A stretch of 64,000 bases of DNA from Saururus chinensis (GCA_035235625.1 CP141140.1:63480581-63544580), one strand, 5' to 3'; positions 23,590 through 35,643 are shown, counted from the stretch's first letter. Notes: generated from the letters alone by a model not told the origin. Translations and numbers: made by a program.

Positions 23590-24050
23590 CGATAAACTTC
23601 CTCTCATGATACAATAATACCTTTAAGAAATTGCAACCATTATTAATGTTGAAGAATTCTCCCTAAACTCTTCTTGAAACTGTATAAAAATGTAGATGAA
23701 ATTTGTGTTTTTAAACACAAGGGAAAACACAAGAGAAATAGGAGAACACAAGAGAAGGAAAAACTGTAGTGTGTATTTTCTTATGTCTGTGTATATATAA
23801 TTGCCCAAGCATGGGTCTAAGGGGGCGAAGTGAAAAGGTATATCCCTTTATAAAGAGGTATCTCATCACAACTGAAGGGGTGCAACCATTCTCAATGGTT
23901 ACAACCAAAACATAATATTTAAAGGAAGACACCTTTCACTAGGGGGTGTAATATTAATGAAAGTCACAAAAAATTAAAGGATGCAACCCCTTCACCAAAA
24001 GGTACAACCTTTTATTAAAATTTATTTATTATTTTTAAAAATCTAAATAT
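23590..24050 (-). mobile_element. Candidate LTR of the neighbouring copia fossil
   Basis: Upstream of gag on the minus strand, this stretch has a TATA-like motif (AATTATATATACACAG near 23,800) followed by a T/C-rich leader, and inverted GGGGTGCAACC-type motifs, an LTR-like layout. There is no second copy in the window to prove the ends, so boundaries are approximate. Confidence 0.35.
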
Positions 24051-24074
24051 TTTGATGGTGTATATCATTCATCT

Positions 24075-24360
24075 TTTGAGGTAGGCATCGATTGGGGTTG
24101 TCATTTGGGATCATGAAGAGCAATTTGCTGCTGCGCCTATCGCATCCCATTTGAGTCCCGATCTGTAATTGTTGCATAAGCAACTACTTGCTTTTAGGGG
24201 ATCCTTTGGCCAAGTATTTAAGCTTTTATAATTTTGTTCTACAAGGAGACTCGGCCGTAGTCATAAATTGTCTTTGGGTTCATGCCATCCTCCATGGTTT
24301 GTCAGCGAACTTTGCATTAGAGCGGTTCTCTAATTGAAGTTGGCTGCTTCTCCTCCATCA
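24075..24360 (+). pseudogene. RNase H-like fragment, probably from a LINE
   Basis: One frame reads GVVIWDHEEQFAAAPIASH and, after a frame change, another reads DSAVVINCLWVHAI. These resemble the RNase H domain found at the C-terminus of many plant LINE polyproteins (pattern: WD/RD..G.F.AA, then EGDS..V...L). No endonuclease or RT is present nearby, so this is a detached, decayed fragment. It could also derive from a host RNase H-like gene. Confidence 0.4.
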
Positions 24361-24585
24361 TGTTCTTCTCATGTACCTTCACATCAAGGCTTTCTTGGTT
24401 GTATCCAAGTTCGTTCAATTTCTACTAATACACACGAAGGCACGTATATTTAAACCACGTTTTTTGATGATCGACCCCACACCACTCATCTTCCCACCTC
24501 CTAGAGAGAAAATGTTTGTTCGATCTCCCCACCCCAACTATGACTGTGAGACTGATTTTTCTTTTTATAAACTTTCTACCTCGAC

Positions 24586-24739
24586 CAGGGGCGGAATTGC
24601 TTATGACAGTGGGAGGTCCATGACCCTCTGCTGTTTGGAACTTGTTTTATTTACCTAATACAAATATCTTAGGTTGGGCAACTAAAAAACTCAGGTGTAT
24701 AGTTAGCCCCGTAGTCTTTTAACCTTGGTTCCGCTACTG
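24586..24739. mobile_element. Small MITE with CAGGGGCGGAA ends
   Basis: Left end CAGGGGCGGAATTGC and right end TTGGTTCCGCTACTG form short imperfect TIRs (CAGnGGCGGAA). This end type is common in plant hAT-like MITEs. No clear 8-bp duplication remains. Confidence 0.55.
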
Positions 24740-25440
24740 CTCTGATCACTAACCTATCTCTACCACTGCATGCTTGAAGATGACAATGTGGACTGGATCA
24801 TCCCACCCTCATGCATACTCATTGGTGGCTGCCGGTGTAAACTTGAGCGTGGTAGTATGTGGCCACAGGTGAAAACTCTGGCGAGATAAGGTTAACCAAA
24901 AAATTAAAGAAATATAGGAGGATGAGGAGGAAAAGGAGGGTGGCGTCGGTGTGAACTGTCACTCGTGTTTTGCATTATATCTGTCGCTTAAACTCAAATT
25001 ATTACTTAATTCCCATCTTGTTTGTCACGAAATCAAAACTATCAGGTAATTGAATCAGCTGATCAGTAGTTTAGATGGGAATTAATAGTTTTCAGCCCAT
25101 CTTAGTGCTGCACACCCACGTATAAATGAGGTTACATATCCCTATCAGTAGACAACAGTTTTTTTATGGCTTAAAGGTTGCCCCAAACGGGCCATATCTC
25201 ACACATTGGCATATTGTCCATTTCCATGTACATCAGAGACTTAAAAATATCAGCTTCCTAAGTAAGGAAGTAAAAAATGAGGTGTTACAAGGGCAAAGAA
25301 AACTGACTGATCAGAGGCATGATTTGCAAGGGCATCCTGCCGTGATTTTCTTGTTACAAAGGATTGGAACAAGAACACGTGACGCCAATCGGGCGTTTTT
25401 ATATAGGATTACTTAGATAATGGTGAACCCAAAGCATTAT
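24740..25440. other. Intergenic, no feature recognised
   Basis: No domain-bearing ORF. A 96-aa ORF at 25,126-25,416 is unrecognised and likely chance. Confidence 0.45.
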
Positions 25441-25558
25441 GCTTCCTCTTCTCGTTCGGTCTGGTAATAGGTGTCCGGATTAAAAAAACAAAATGAACTG
25501 AAATCAGTTTGATTATTTTGGTTTCCTAATCCAGACAGTTATTAGGGGACGGAGGAAA
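25441..25558. mobile_element. Stowaway-like MITE in the sulfotransferase promoter
   Basis: Ends GCTTCCTCTTCTCGTTCGGT and GGGGACGGAGGAAA, with inner GTGTCCGGATTA and TAATCCAGACAG, form diverged TIRs of about 32 bp. The element lies about 200 bp upstream of the sulfotransferase start codon and could have contributed regulatory sequence. Confidence 0.65.
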
Positions 25559-25676
25559 TATAAAATTAAAGTACAATCAGCCTCAGACAAGTTTTTCTAC
25601 GGTTGATTTTTGGACGGTGGGAGAAAGAGAAATTTAAACAGCACTACAACAGTACAGTCCCATAAATTTTGAACTC

Positions 25677-25682
25677 TATATA
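25677..25682 (+). promoter_or_regulatory. Putative TATA box of the sulfotransferase gene
   Basis: CTCTATATACATGG lies 75-80 bp before the start codon, which would give a short 5' leader of about 45-50 nt. Confidence 0.45.
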
Positions 25683-25756
25683 CATGGTGCGTGATGTTAT
25701 AAAAATGTACTCAGCATTGCACTCTACTTCAAGACTTCCACCTGCTCTCTTCAGTC

Positions 25757-26767
25757 ATGGCAGCTACCAATGATTCTTACATTGGCCAGCGAGGAAAAGA
25801 TGAAGAACTACAAAAAGAAGCTGAAAGCCAAAGCCATGAAATCAAATCAATGTTGTCCACCCTTCCAAAGCGAAAGGGTTGGAATCACCCACTCTTATAC
25901 AAGTATAAAGGTGTCTGGCTCTATCCAGACAGATTTCCGGCCCTCCTGCGTCACAGGGACTTCCTTCCCCGTGACTCCGATTTGTTTCTGGCCACCTCAC
26001 AGAAAGTGGGTACTACTTGGCTCAAGGCCCTGGCCTTCACAATAACGAAGAGACACCAGTATTCCGTCTCCCAGCACCCCCTCCTTGCTACCAACCCTCA
26101 TGAGCTGATCACGAATTTTGAGATCATGAGCTACGGCAACAACCAAGTCACAGACTTCTCCAGCCTCCCCTCGCCTCGACTCATCCAAACCCACTTCCCC
26201 TACACACTGCTTCCCCAGTCGGTGAAGAATTCCAACTGTCGAATGGTTTACATGTGCAGAAACCCAAAAGACACATTTGTGTCTGCATGGAAGTTCTTCA
26301 GCAAGTTGAGGCCCAAGGAGATGGGCGAGCTCCCATTGGAGGAGGCCTTTGAGATGTTCTGCGGTGGGGCTTCTCCGTATGGCCCCTACTGGGATCATGT
26401 GCTCGGTTACTGGAAGGCCAGCCAGGATAGCCCTGACAAGGTTATGTTTTTGAAGTACGAGGAGCTGAAGGAAAACCAGGAGTTTCAGCTGAAGAGGTTG
26501 GCACAGTTCCTTGGCTTCCCCTTCTCTGTTGAGGAGGTTAAAGATGGGGTAGTCAAAGAGATAATAAAGCTGTGTAGCTTTCAGAGTTTGAGCAGCTTGG
26601 AGGTGAACAAGACGGGCACTACAGCAGGTTTGATAACCAACAACCTCTTCTTTAGACAAGGTCAGGTTGGTGACTGGGAAAAGCATCTGACTCTTGAAAT
26701 GGCAGACAGGTTGGATGATATCACTCACCAAAAGTTTAGGAATTCCGGGCTTACACTAGATGGGTGA
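25757..26767 (+). CDS. Cytosolic sulfotransferase (SOT family)
   Basis: An intact, intronless 336-aa ORF, the usual length and structure for plant cytosolic sulfotransferases. These enzymes move a sulfonate from PAPS to hydroxyls of small molecules such as flavonoids, desulfoglucosinolates, hydroxyjasmonate or brassinosteroids. Motifs in order: 5'-phosphosulfate loop QKVGTTWLKAL (residues 82-92, Lys83), catalytic His146 in RLIQTHFPY, 3'-phosphate site CRNPKDTFVSAWKF (167-180, Arg168 and Ser176), and the C-terminal PAPS/dimer motif FFRQGQVGDWEKHLT (298-312). The start is supported by TCAGTCATGGCA and by an N-terminal length normal for the family. There is no signal peptide, consistent with a cytosolic enzyme. 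The loop reads SQKVGTTW rather than the common (Y/F)PKSGTTW; the key Lys and GTTW remain. Substrate cannot be read from sequence. No paralogue is in the window. Confidence 0.95.
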   Translation: MAATNDSYIGQRGKDEELQKEAESQSHEIKSMLSTLPKRKGWNHPLLYKYKGVWLYPDRFPALLRHRDFLPRDSDLFLATSQKVGTTWLKALAFTITKRHQYSVSQHPLLATNPHELITNFEIMSYGNNQVTDFSSLPSPRLIQTHFPYTLLPQSVKNSNCRMVYMCRNPKDTFVSAWKFFSKLRPKEMGELPLEEAFEMFCGGASPYGPYWDHVLGYWKASQDSPDKVMFLKYEELKENQEFQLKRLAQFLGFPFSVEEVKDGVVKEIIKLCSFQSLSSLEVNKTGTTAGLITNNLFFRQGQVGDWEKHLTLEMADRLDDITHQKFRNSGLTLDG

Positions 26768-28689
26768 TCATGATCATACTACCATTTGATCTTTCTGGAA
26801 GATCACGCTCTTAATTTCTCCCATGAATGCTGTGTGTATGCTCTTCTACCTTTAATAATCTGTTGTGCTTGGCTGCGTGTATGCATGTCATTGCTTCTAG
26901 TGCCAAAAAAAATGGCAACAATTGTGTATTAGCAAAGAAGCTTTAGAGCTATAAGTTGACAATAAAAGAAGATGCATTACGTTTCGAACTGCAAGATGCC
27001 TGTAGCATCAAAGTAACAAGAAGCCATAATAATACCCACTCCATTCACTAAGGTATTTAAGAAATTAAATTTTTCAAAAAAGATAGAGACAACATATGGA
27101 TGTTGACATAGTTTCACTGTCAATTCGGCTTTTCGTAACTGAAAGTGGCAAATTACAGTCGAATGTTAATTATTTTCTTTTGAAATTCCCGCATTAAAGT
27201 TTTTTTCTTTTTCTACAAAATAGAGTAAAACCTCCCTAACTATTAAGTTATATATATGTAGTTTATGATCATAAATCGACGGTGAAACCATCATAAAATG
27301 AAATCATCATTATTATGTTAAATACAACGAAATCTTTAGAGCAATCTCCTATGCACATGTCCAATTGATCAAAAATTCGAGGAATACAATTCATGTTTAA
27401 TAGATGATTAACAAGGGAAGAAGTGTGAAATCTGACCTTGAATTCGCAGAAACTCTCTTTCTGGCACAAGTACTCCGCTGGCTCCCAAACTTCTACTCAT
27501 GTTTGGATGAAGGATTTCACGGAGACTTTCCTAAAAACTGAAATATTTCTATGATTTCATCTTTTTAAATAGGGCATAACTATCCCAAGAGTCCAAAACT
27601 GCACAACAAACCACGATTTTATGAAACAATTGCAATACATGGTTTCATCAATGTAACCACTCAACTAACAGTTGAAAATGCAGTTCACCAATGCAAGCAC
27701 CGACCATCGGTAGGATGCTAATAAAAAGAAAATTTTAAAATAAAAGATATATTTTAAAAAAGGATAAAAAAAATATATAAGTGATGTTACATTTTTCCCT
27801 CCATAAAAAAAATTTTGTCATTAAAATTCAAAAAAACTCATAAAATTTTCACAAATATCAAATCTTTCCAAAACGAAGTTCTAACAATTTCATCGACACG
27901 TTGATGGTACCTAATTTTCTATAAAAAGATTGCGCGGGAAACCCAATCGTCACTCTACCCTATGCCCAAATTGATCATGTGCACTGTCACCACCTCTGAC
28001 GACAATCCAGGGCCTCTGCTGAAGTTTGATCTCCTTCAAAAGTCGTGGTACCTTGCTCATCTACTCAGATGCGAATCATGCACTTACGAGGCAATTTGGC
28101 GATGAGCTCGCTTCCGGCCACCGATTGCTAACAAAACCCCCTGCACTCCACCCCCAATCACAAAAGTCAGACGATGCACAAGTCCTCCTCTTTGAAAATT
28201 TGAATTTTTTGCATCTTCAAATCACCCACCACATTCACCCAGGGTCGACGCAGTGCTAATGGACAAAGCCGAAGCCCATCCACAAGTGCAAGAATACTGG
28301 ATGGTTCAAAATCCCCAAACACATGCACACCAGAAGAGGTACCTGACTCTTCAACAAGCCAAGCTCATTGTGCAACACACAACACCTCACTGACGTGTTA
28401 TTGATGCATCACTGAGCTACCAATAGCAGGCAATTCGCCACATTGATGCGTGCATCAATGCATCGGTTACCAACTGACAGTAGGCACACCCAACTTCACC
28501 CCCACGTCATGACACACTAGTGCCTCATTGACAAAACATTAAGCAATGTCATAGATTGTCCATAGACGCATCAGTGGATTTTCGATATTAGTACTCACAA
28601 TAATAAAATGTAAGTATTAGTGACACATTTATTTATGTTTTAATCAATCAAGCAATTAGCACTTATTATATCACTAATATATTTTAATT
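26768..28689. other. 3' flank and intergenic DNA
   Basis: AATAAT/AATAAAAG motifs at about 26,853 and 26,961 may serve polyadenylation of the sulfotransferase mRNA. The rest is AT-rich with no domain-bearing ORF. The stretch 28,230-28,560 is richer in C/A and contains repeated GATGC(A/G)TC-type words, without a recognised family. Confidence 0.4.
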
Positions 28690-29130
28690 TATTTATATTT
28701 TAATTAATTTTTAAATAAAAAATATAAAATAGAGAGGATAGAGAGAGAGAGAGGGAGAGAGAGAGGGAGGAGAGAGGGAAAGAGAGAGAGAAGAGGGAGA
28801 GAGAGAGAAAAGAGGTAGATAGAGGAGAGAGGAGGGAGAGAGGAGAGAGAGAAAGGGGGAAGATAGAGAGAGAAAGGGGGAAGATAGAGAGAGTAGGTGG
28901 AGAGAGAGGGAGGAGTGAGAGAGAGGGGTAATAGTATTTGCGACTCTTATGGATAAGTGCCACAAATAATACGGTTTTTGTGACACTTATTTATAAGCGT
29001 CACAAATGAAAAATAATTGCGACGTATTTTAAACATCTCTAAAAATTAATGTTTGTCACGCTTAGATGAAGTGCGTCGCAAATGACTTTCATTTGTGACG
29101 CTCTCTAAGCGTTGTTAGAAAACATTGTGT
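28690..29130. mobile_element. CACTA-like terminal fragment, inverse orientation to 1-175
   Basis: A purine-only (GA-rich) tract at about 28,727-28,930 is followed by at least six subterminal motifs in both orientations, such as GTGACACTTATTTATAAGCG, GTCGCAAATGACTTTCATTT and GTGACGCTCTCTAAGCG, ending near TTGTTAGAAAAC. The layout mirrors the window start. The opposite strand encodes Ser/Leu-only ORFs that are by-products of the GA tract. Confidence 0.45.
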
Positions 29131-29139
29131 GTGCGCGAT

Positions 29140-30271
29140 GCAAAAATGGCATGCGTGGGTGTTTTTCTTTAACACCCATGTACGGAATATCATGTCATTG
29201 TAAAGTATTATCATGTTGAAGTATCAATGTTTGCACACATACAACATTAATCATGTATGAAATATGTTCTATGTACTTTAGCTCATTTATTAATATGACC
29301 ACTTATGTTTATACATATGTATGTTTACATGACCTTGTTATCTACGTATAGACCATGTCTCATGCATGATAAAAATGGTTATTAGTATGATTACTTATGC
29401 TTGTATGTTCTTAGCATTGTTTATATATAACTCATGTCACATACATCATGATAACGGTTTGCTAAACCATGTTTAACTGTGACATTTTGTGACTTCCAAA
29501 TTAATCATATTGAGTATTTGAATGAATTGGTTTTACATTCAAAAGAGCAAGGTTTTCTATCTAAAACGGCAAGGTTTTATGTTTGAAATGACAGGTTCCT
29601 CCCTAGGTTGAGAAGAGCAAAATGGTATAACAAGAATACTTATTGAGACTTATGGAGTAAGCTCCAGGTTTGTTTGTTTGTGTACAATGTCTAACCAAGG
29701 GTATTCCAGTTTACATGATTTGCCAATTGTTTTTGGTATTTTTAGCTTAGAAATATTGGGTAAACAAGTATCATTATCTTCGGGTATTAAGATTTCTCCA
29801 TCAATGATTTATGGATATTATGATGCATATTTGCACAAGTTTTGTGTATAAATTATGATACTTATTTACACAAGTTTTGTGCATGGATATAATGCTTATT
29901 TATACATGTTTTGTGTATAGATTATTATGCTTATTTATACAAGTTATATGTATGGATTATAGTGCTTATTTACATAGGTTGTGTATGGATCATGAGACTT
30001 GATTATACAAAATGTGTATGAACTATGATGTGTGTGGATTATGATGCTTATTTACACATGTTATGTGTTTGGATTATGATGCTTATTTACACAGTTGTGT
30101 ATTGATTATTATGTTTTATGAGCTTTATGTGGGTTTTGTGAATGACTAATATATTTTATTTAATTTCTTTTATCTTTTGATAATTACTTTTGCACAAAGT
30201 GAGTGTTGTGTACTTCGATTTAGCCTGAGTTTGCATTAGACCTCACCTAGTCAAGGGGGCATGGCAGGGGC
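29140..30271. other. Unclassified repeat-like DNA left of the solo LTR
   Basis: This stretch contains a minisatellite at 29,816-30,112 and runs up to the solo LTR insertion. Sequence on the far side (33,874 onward) continues the same host locus. No coding domain is recognised. Confidence 0.35.
29816..30112. repeat. Degenerate 35-40 bp minisatellite
   Basis: About eight diverged repeats of the form GGATTATGATGCTTATTTAC followed by ACA(A/T)GTT(A/T)TGTGTAT are seen, with variable spacing. Confidence 0.8.
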
Positions 30272-30276
30272 CTGAC

Positions 30277-33200
30277 TGTCACGCCCCGGCGATGCCCGAC
30301 CCGAGCCGAACCCGGTCCAGGGGCCGGTCAAGCGCGCGGGGGCGACGAAGTGAAAATTGAGAAAAATAATCTAGCGGAAGACTTAACCCTAACCACGGGC
30401 GATTAACAGCAACACGGAGTGTGCACAATCCTTTGAGCAAGAGTAACTAAAAGGGAAGAAAAAGGTGTTGCTTAACACAAAGTAAACAATAATCTCAAAC
30501 CCACAAGCTTAGTTTAAGTAAAGCCCACACTGGCTCAAAATAAGTCATAATCATCACAACTGTAGTATATGACATAAAATCCAAAAACAAGAACCCTACA
30601 CAAAGGTTCGAACATAAAGCATGAAATAAACGATGATAAGTCACGCAACGATCTCCATCATCACACCCAAGCTACCTCTGACCTTTGCTTAAAGAGGCAA
30701 TCCTGTCCGTCTGCGTGTCGCACCACGCAGCCCCAAATCAAAACACAAAAGAGGGGTGAGTTTTAACACTCAGCAATGGTTTTAATATCACTGTCAACGT
30801 AGAAAATACGATAGCTTAGAAATGAGATCGTTCAGATCAAAGATTTACATGGTGCATCACTTTCTGATCACACATTCATATCACCTAACACTGCATCATA
30901 ATGCATAATTCAACCTGCATGGATGTATCTCTAGCATACATATTCCCACATGCATTCACATCATACCAATCCCGCATGGATTTATCTCTAACATACATAT
31001 TCCCACATGCATAACATCATCACAACCTGCATGGATGTATCTCTAACATACATATTCCCACATGCATAATAGCATCACAACCTGCATGGATATATCTCTA
31101 ACATACATATTCCACATGCATAATATCATCACAACCTGTATAGATGTATCTCTAACATACATATTCCACATGCACAACATCATCACAACCTGTATGGATG
31201 TATCTCTAACATACATATTCCACATGCATAACATCAAAATCAACATGCATGGATGTATCTCTAACATACATATTCCACATGCATAACATCAAAATCAACA
31301 TGCATGGATGTATCTCTAACATACATATTCCACATGCATAACATCAAAATCAACATGCATGGATGTATCTCTAACATACATATTCCCACATGCATAATGT
31401 CATCACAATCAACCTCCATCAAGGAGTAATCACACATTAACGTCACACAGACGGGGGCATAGACAAGGCCACGAAGGCGTGTCAGGGTACAAAATTCTAC
31501 ACAAGAATTCAAGAAAGATCGGGGTTGTCAATCCCTAATACTGCTCGCCCTGGACGATCCTGGCCAAGGATGTCCCATTCTCACACAGAGAATCTAGAGC
31601 AGGGGTGTTCGCCCAGGGACATCTCCTGCGGAGGGAAGAGCCCGAGTTCTCACACAGAGAACCCTAGAACATGTGGTAGCGGGGTGCACACGGCATACCA
31701 CACTGGATTCTCAAGGTCCAGATGACACACATAATAACATTCTCACATATCCGCAAGACAAGTACACAACTCATCCCCACATCATTCCATTAAACAAGAC
31801 TCAACCCGGGGAGTGCACTCGTTCCACACAGGAACTCCAAATCGTTCCACACAGGAACTTCAAATCAAAATATGTCCTTTCGGACCAATCAACTTGCGAT
31901 TAATCCACGACCGATAAACCCGGCACACAATTCCATCACATTGCATCCAATCGGTCAAATTCGATTAATCACGATGAAGCCTCAATTGGAAATCCATTTT
32001 CATGATGCGTGTAGCATGGTACATGCGTGGGCAAAGCATACATGAATCTTAATCATGATAAGTGTTCTCACCAGCCCCTAATGCATCATTCATAATTACG
32101 ATATTAAGCTTCAACATCATCATTTAACCCCCCACATGTGTGTGTGTAACTAGTAGAAGCCTTTCACATAATGCATATCAACATGCTTGAAAATCAACTC
32201 ACTACCACACTACACATGTGAATTTCTACCTAAACATGAATTCCAGCGGAAATCATAGTAGAAGAATCGTTGAAATCATAGTTAAATTCAAAACTCAACC
32301 ACAAAGGCTAAACACCTATAACATCATTCATTTCATCATTGAGTCATGACATTCACCAACATTCACACACCATTAATCACAATTTATCATGACAAATCAG
32401 TCCAACAATGATTGTAGTCCTACTGAAAATATATGCTTAACCAAAGGGAAACAACCATTCATAATTTTAAGATAACGATTCCAACACCATGCCACAAAAC
32501 ATAAGTCATCCCACCATCTCTAAGCATATGTCTCAACTCTATAAACTCAATAGCATGCATTTCCAGTAGCCTAACATAGCTTAAAACACTCCACATTCAT
32601 ATAAAATTGGCAAGCTAAAGTGGAATCATCAAAATAGGCATCATACACACAGCATACAGTTTTCTGTGTAGCCGATCGATCGCCCTTCAGGCCGTTCGAT
32701 CGGTTACACGCAAAAATTTGAAATTTTCAGTTCAGCCGATCGATCGCCCTGCAAGGCCGATCGATCGCCAACACGGCAGAACAGTCATCTTCTTCCTTTC
32801 GCAAATCCAAACCGAAACACCATAGATAACACTTCAAATCCACATCTAACACCCTAATCATCATCAAAAGTCCTCCTTGACTTCCAGAATATCAAACCAA
32901 ACCATAATAATGCAAAACCCTAAGAAATCGGGATTAAATAATTCCATTTTCTAATCTTACCATTAACACACTAAATCAAGCAAACCATTTCGAAATAAGC
33001 CAAAAATGAAGAGTTTTACCATGGATAAACAGAGATTTTGAAGACCCATTACCTCAGCACTTGATTAAGCTCAGATTGAAGAGTCACCCTTCTTGAAATC
33101 CTTAAAAACACAATGAATTTGAATTAAACTCTAATGGAAATCGATTTACTCAAGAAATCCCTAATTAAACCTTAGATCTAGGGCTTGTTGGTAGTAAAAA

Positions 33201-33868
33201 TCGAATTTTGAATGTTAGGGTTTGTAGTAAAACACAAATTAGTAGCTTTTGATGGTCAAAAACGAATTGAATCAAGGGGAAAATGGTAGATTTGGAAGAA
33301 ATTAAGAGAAAAGTCATGGATTAGTGCTTAATTAGAGTAAGCTTACCTTAATCGGCTTCTAATTCGGGCCTAAGTGGGGATTAGGCCAGCCCTTCTTCCT
33401 TAGCCTATTCCCAAAAATGGAAATGGCTCAGGTTTGCCCTTTTATAGTAAGGGTTGGGGTAGGCATAGGTAAGTTTTGGGGTGTAAATACGAAAAGTAGG
33501 CTAAAAGTGGGTATTTTGCAAATTTAAGCACAATTTAAGCCTAATAAAATTCTGAAAATTTTTGTGGGACCTTAAGTATATGTCTAGGTTCATTTGACAC
33601 AAAAATAAAATTTTCGACGGTGGGGCCCACAGGGGTCCCGCCAAAACCCTAATTTTTGGGAAAATAGTAAAAATTCTGAAAAATCTCAAAAATTCACATT
33701 TGGTTTAAAATCACTCAAAACTACTAATATTGAAGTTAATTTTGGTTAAAACTATCACAAACACTATTTATTTACGAAATCACCGAATAAGATCAGAAAA
33801 CGTGTAAATCTCACGATAACCCATAATTAAAGAAAACCAAAACCGGTTTAAAGATGAGGGTCCTTACA
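30277..33868 (-). mobile_element. Solo LTR, 3.6 kb, with perfect CTGAC target duplication
   Basis: The element runs from TGTCACGCCCCGG to GGTCCTTACA on the plus strand and is flanked on both sides by CTGAC (30,272-30,276 and 33,869-33,873). Read on the minus strand it begins TGTAAGGACC and ends CCGGGGCGTGACA, with a TATA box (ACTATAAAAGGG) near 33,443, so the LTR points to the minus strand. No internal retroviral coding region and no second LTR are present, as expected after recombination between LTRs. End sequences suggest Ty3/gypsy, but the superfamily is not proven. It contains a tandem array (30,905-31,400) and a GATCGATCG-rich segment (32,680-32,775). Confidence 0.85.
30905..31400. repeat. 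Tandem array of about 57-bp units inside the solo LTR
   Basis: Eight to nine repeats of a unit containing CATGGATGTATCTCTAACAT and CATATTCCACATGCATAA occur in a row. Open frames of about 74 codons on both strands here exist only because the unit length is divisible by three and lacks stops. Confidence 0.9.
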
Positions 33869-33873
33869 CTGAC

Positions 33874-35640
33874 ACTAGTAGTTCGCTTCCACTTTTGAGC
33901 CAATTGCCATTACACTATCCACTGCTCAGCCTGCCATAGCCGCAGTGGACCCAAACATAGTTGGACCCTCGACTGTTGCTAGTTCTTCCACTGTTCGGCC
34001 AACACTAGCAGCACTCAACAACTCCTTCTCAACCTTGGAGGCCTCCAGTTCATCATCTGCCTTGCCTGTTCGACAAGGTAAAGTAGTTCTTCCAGACGAC
34101 CATGGGTGGAGGTAGTGGAGTAGCTTCTTGTCATTGGAGACAATGCCTACTTGGTTCTTGTTTGTGAGAAATTAGCAGCCCAACATGCCAATGCACTCTT
34201 GGATTGGGGAGGCGAGGTCATCATCACAATACTACATAGGGTGTACACCATGATGTGCAACTTCGTCTATGAGGGGCTTAAATTCAGCTTCTTCTTCGTG
34301 GGCTGGAAGCACATGGTGATTTTTCACCGGATTACCCAGCTAATGAAATGGGACTTCCGGTGATCTCTTTTCCCAATGCCTAGATTATTCGCCCCATGCA
34401 TCATCTCCTAACCATCGAGACTATCATTGACATGATGACGAACATGCCAAAGGTCATAGCTGAAGAATAAATCATTCCTAGACTTGGACCAAAATAATTC
34501 CCTTAGAGGACAAAGGGGGTATTTAAATTTTAGAGGAAGTTTTGAACAAATGAAGTGATGAAACTTCATTGCATTGTTTGGGCTCGATGAAACAAGCATA
34601 TCTAGCCCAAGAACACTTAAATCAAATGCTAGGATAGTAAGTTATGGACTCAAGAAGCATATCTTAGGTAAGGCCCCACTTTTAAAATGCGAGATAACAT
34701 ACCTAGAAGGGGTCATAGGGTTTGTCAATATGAGTCTATCGCTATAAAGAACGTGAAAATTTGAGATTGGGGTACATAGTTATGATCGTTTGAATTTTTA
34801 ATATTATATTATATTTTAAAATAATAAAGAAATTATTTTTAAGGACGTGCCAGTGTTGCATCAACAAGCTAACATCAACGCTTCAGGCAACACGTGTCAT
34901 GCAATACATGATGCGAATTGCCTCATTGCATGTAATGCTTCATTGAGTGCTACACAACATGTAGAAAATAGCATGTTACACGATGCGCGACTCGGGTCCT
35001 CATTGTGCATGGTGCACCTATGAAAAGGGGGGTGATTTTCTTTCATTCTTTGCCTTAATTTTCTATCTGAGTTATTTACTTGTCTCCATACCTTCCTTAA
35101 TTTCTTTATTTGAAGTTATTTTAAACCTATTTAAGCTCGTTAAAAAAACAAATGCAGCTAAATTGATAGTATTTTATGCTGTAGGAGGGTTAGTTTTATG
35201 AGATAAATATCTCGAGCTTCTCTTTGACCTATTACTAGTCTCCCAAACCTATTTTTTTGTTATGAGGCTATTTTAAGTTTGTTTGGACCCATTCAAAAAG
35301 TAAAACTATATTTTAAATAGAAAGTGTTGGAGGGTCAGATTTATGAAATAATTATCCTCCAGAGGGAAACATCAGGGAGACTTTGTTAGATTTTTAGCAT
35401 TGCTTCTATTGTTGGTTTCAGATCAAATTTATGAGATTTAAGAACATTGCTTCTATTGTTAGTTTGGTATATAGGATTTATAGTTTAAATATTTAGCAAT
35501 AGTCCAATTTACCCTCCACTAGGAGTTAGCTTTCTAGACAAGCTTTTTATGTGGGAGCCTCACTTAGGGTCAGCCCGGCTCTTCAATATTTTGGTCCTTT
35601 GTCTACTGGCATAAGTAACAATTAATTGCCAATTAATATA
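33874..35640. other. Unclassified DNA right of the solo LTR
   Basis: No recognised gene. A 70-aa plus-strand ORF (34,151-34,363) has a natural-looking composition but no domain I know. AT-rich DNA follows 35,200. Confidence 0.35.
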
Positions 35641-35643
35641 ATA

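Noticed and set aside
25997-26731. 244-aa minus-strand ORF inside the sulfotransferase gene
   Set aside because: It lies wholly antisense to a well-supported SOT gene, has no recognisable domain, and arises from codon usage on the coding strand.
28700-28986. Ser/Leu-rich minus-strand ORFs of 87 and 91 aa
   Set aside because: They are translations of a GA/CT microsatellite-like tract.
31043-31512. ORFs of 74-83 aa on both strands with internal repeats
   Set aside because: They come from a 57-bp tandem array within a solo LTR. The period is a multiple of three without stops.
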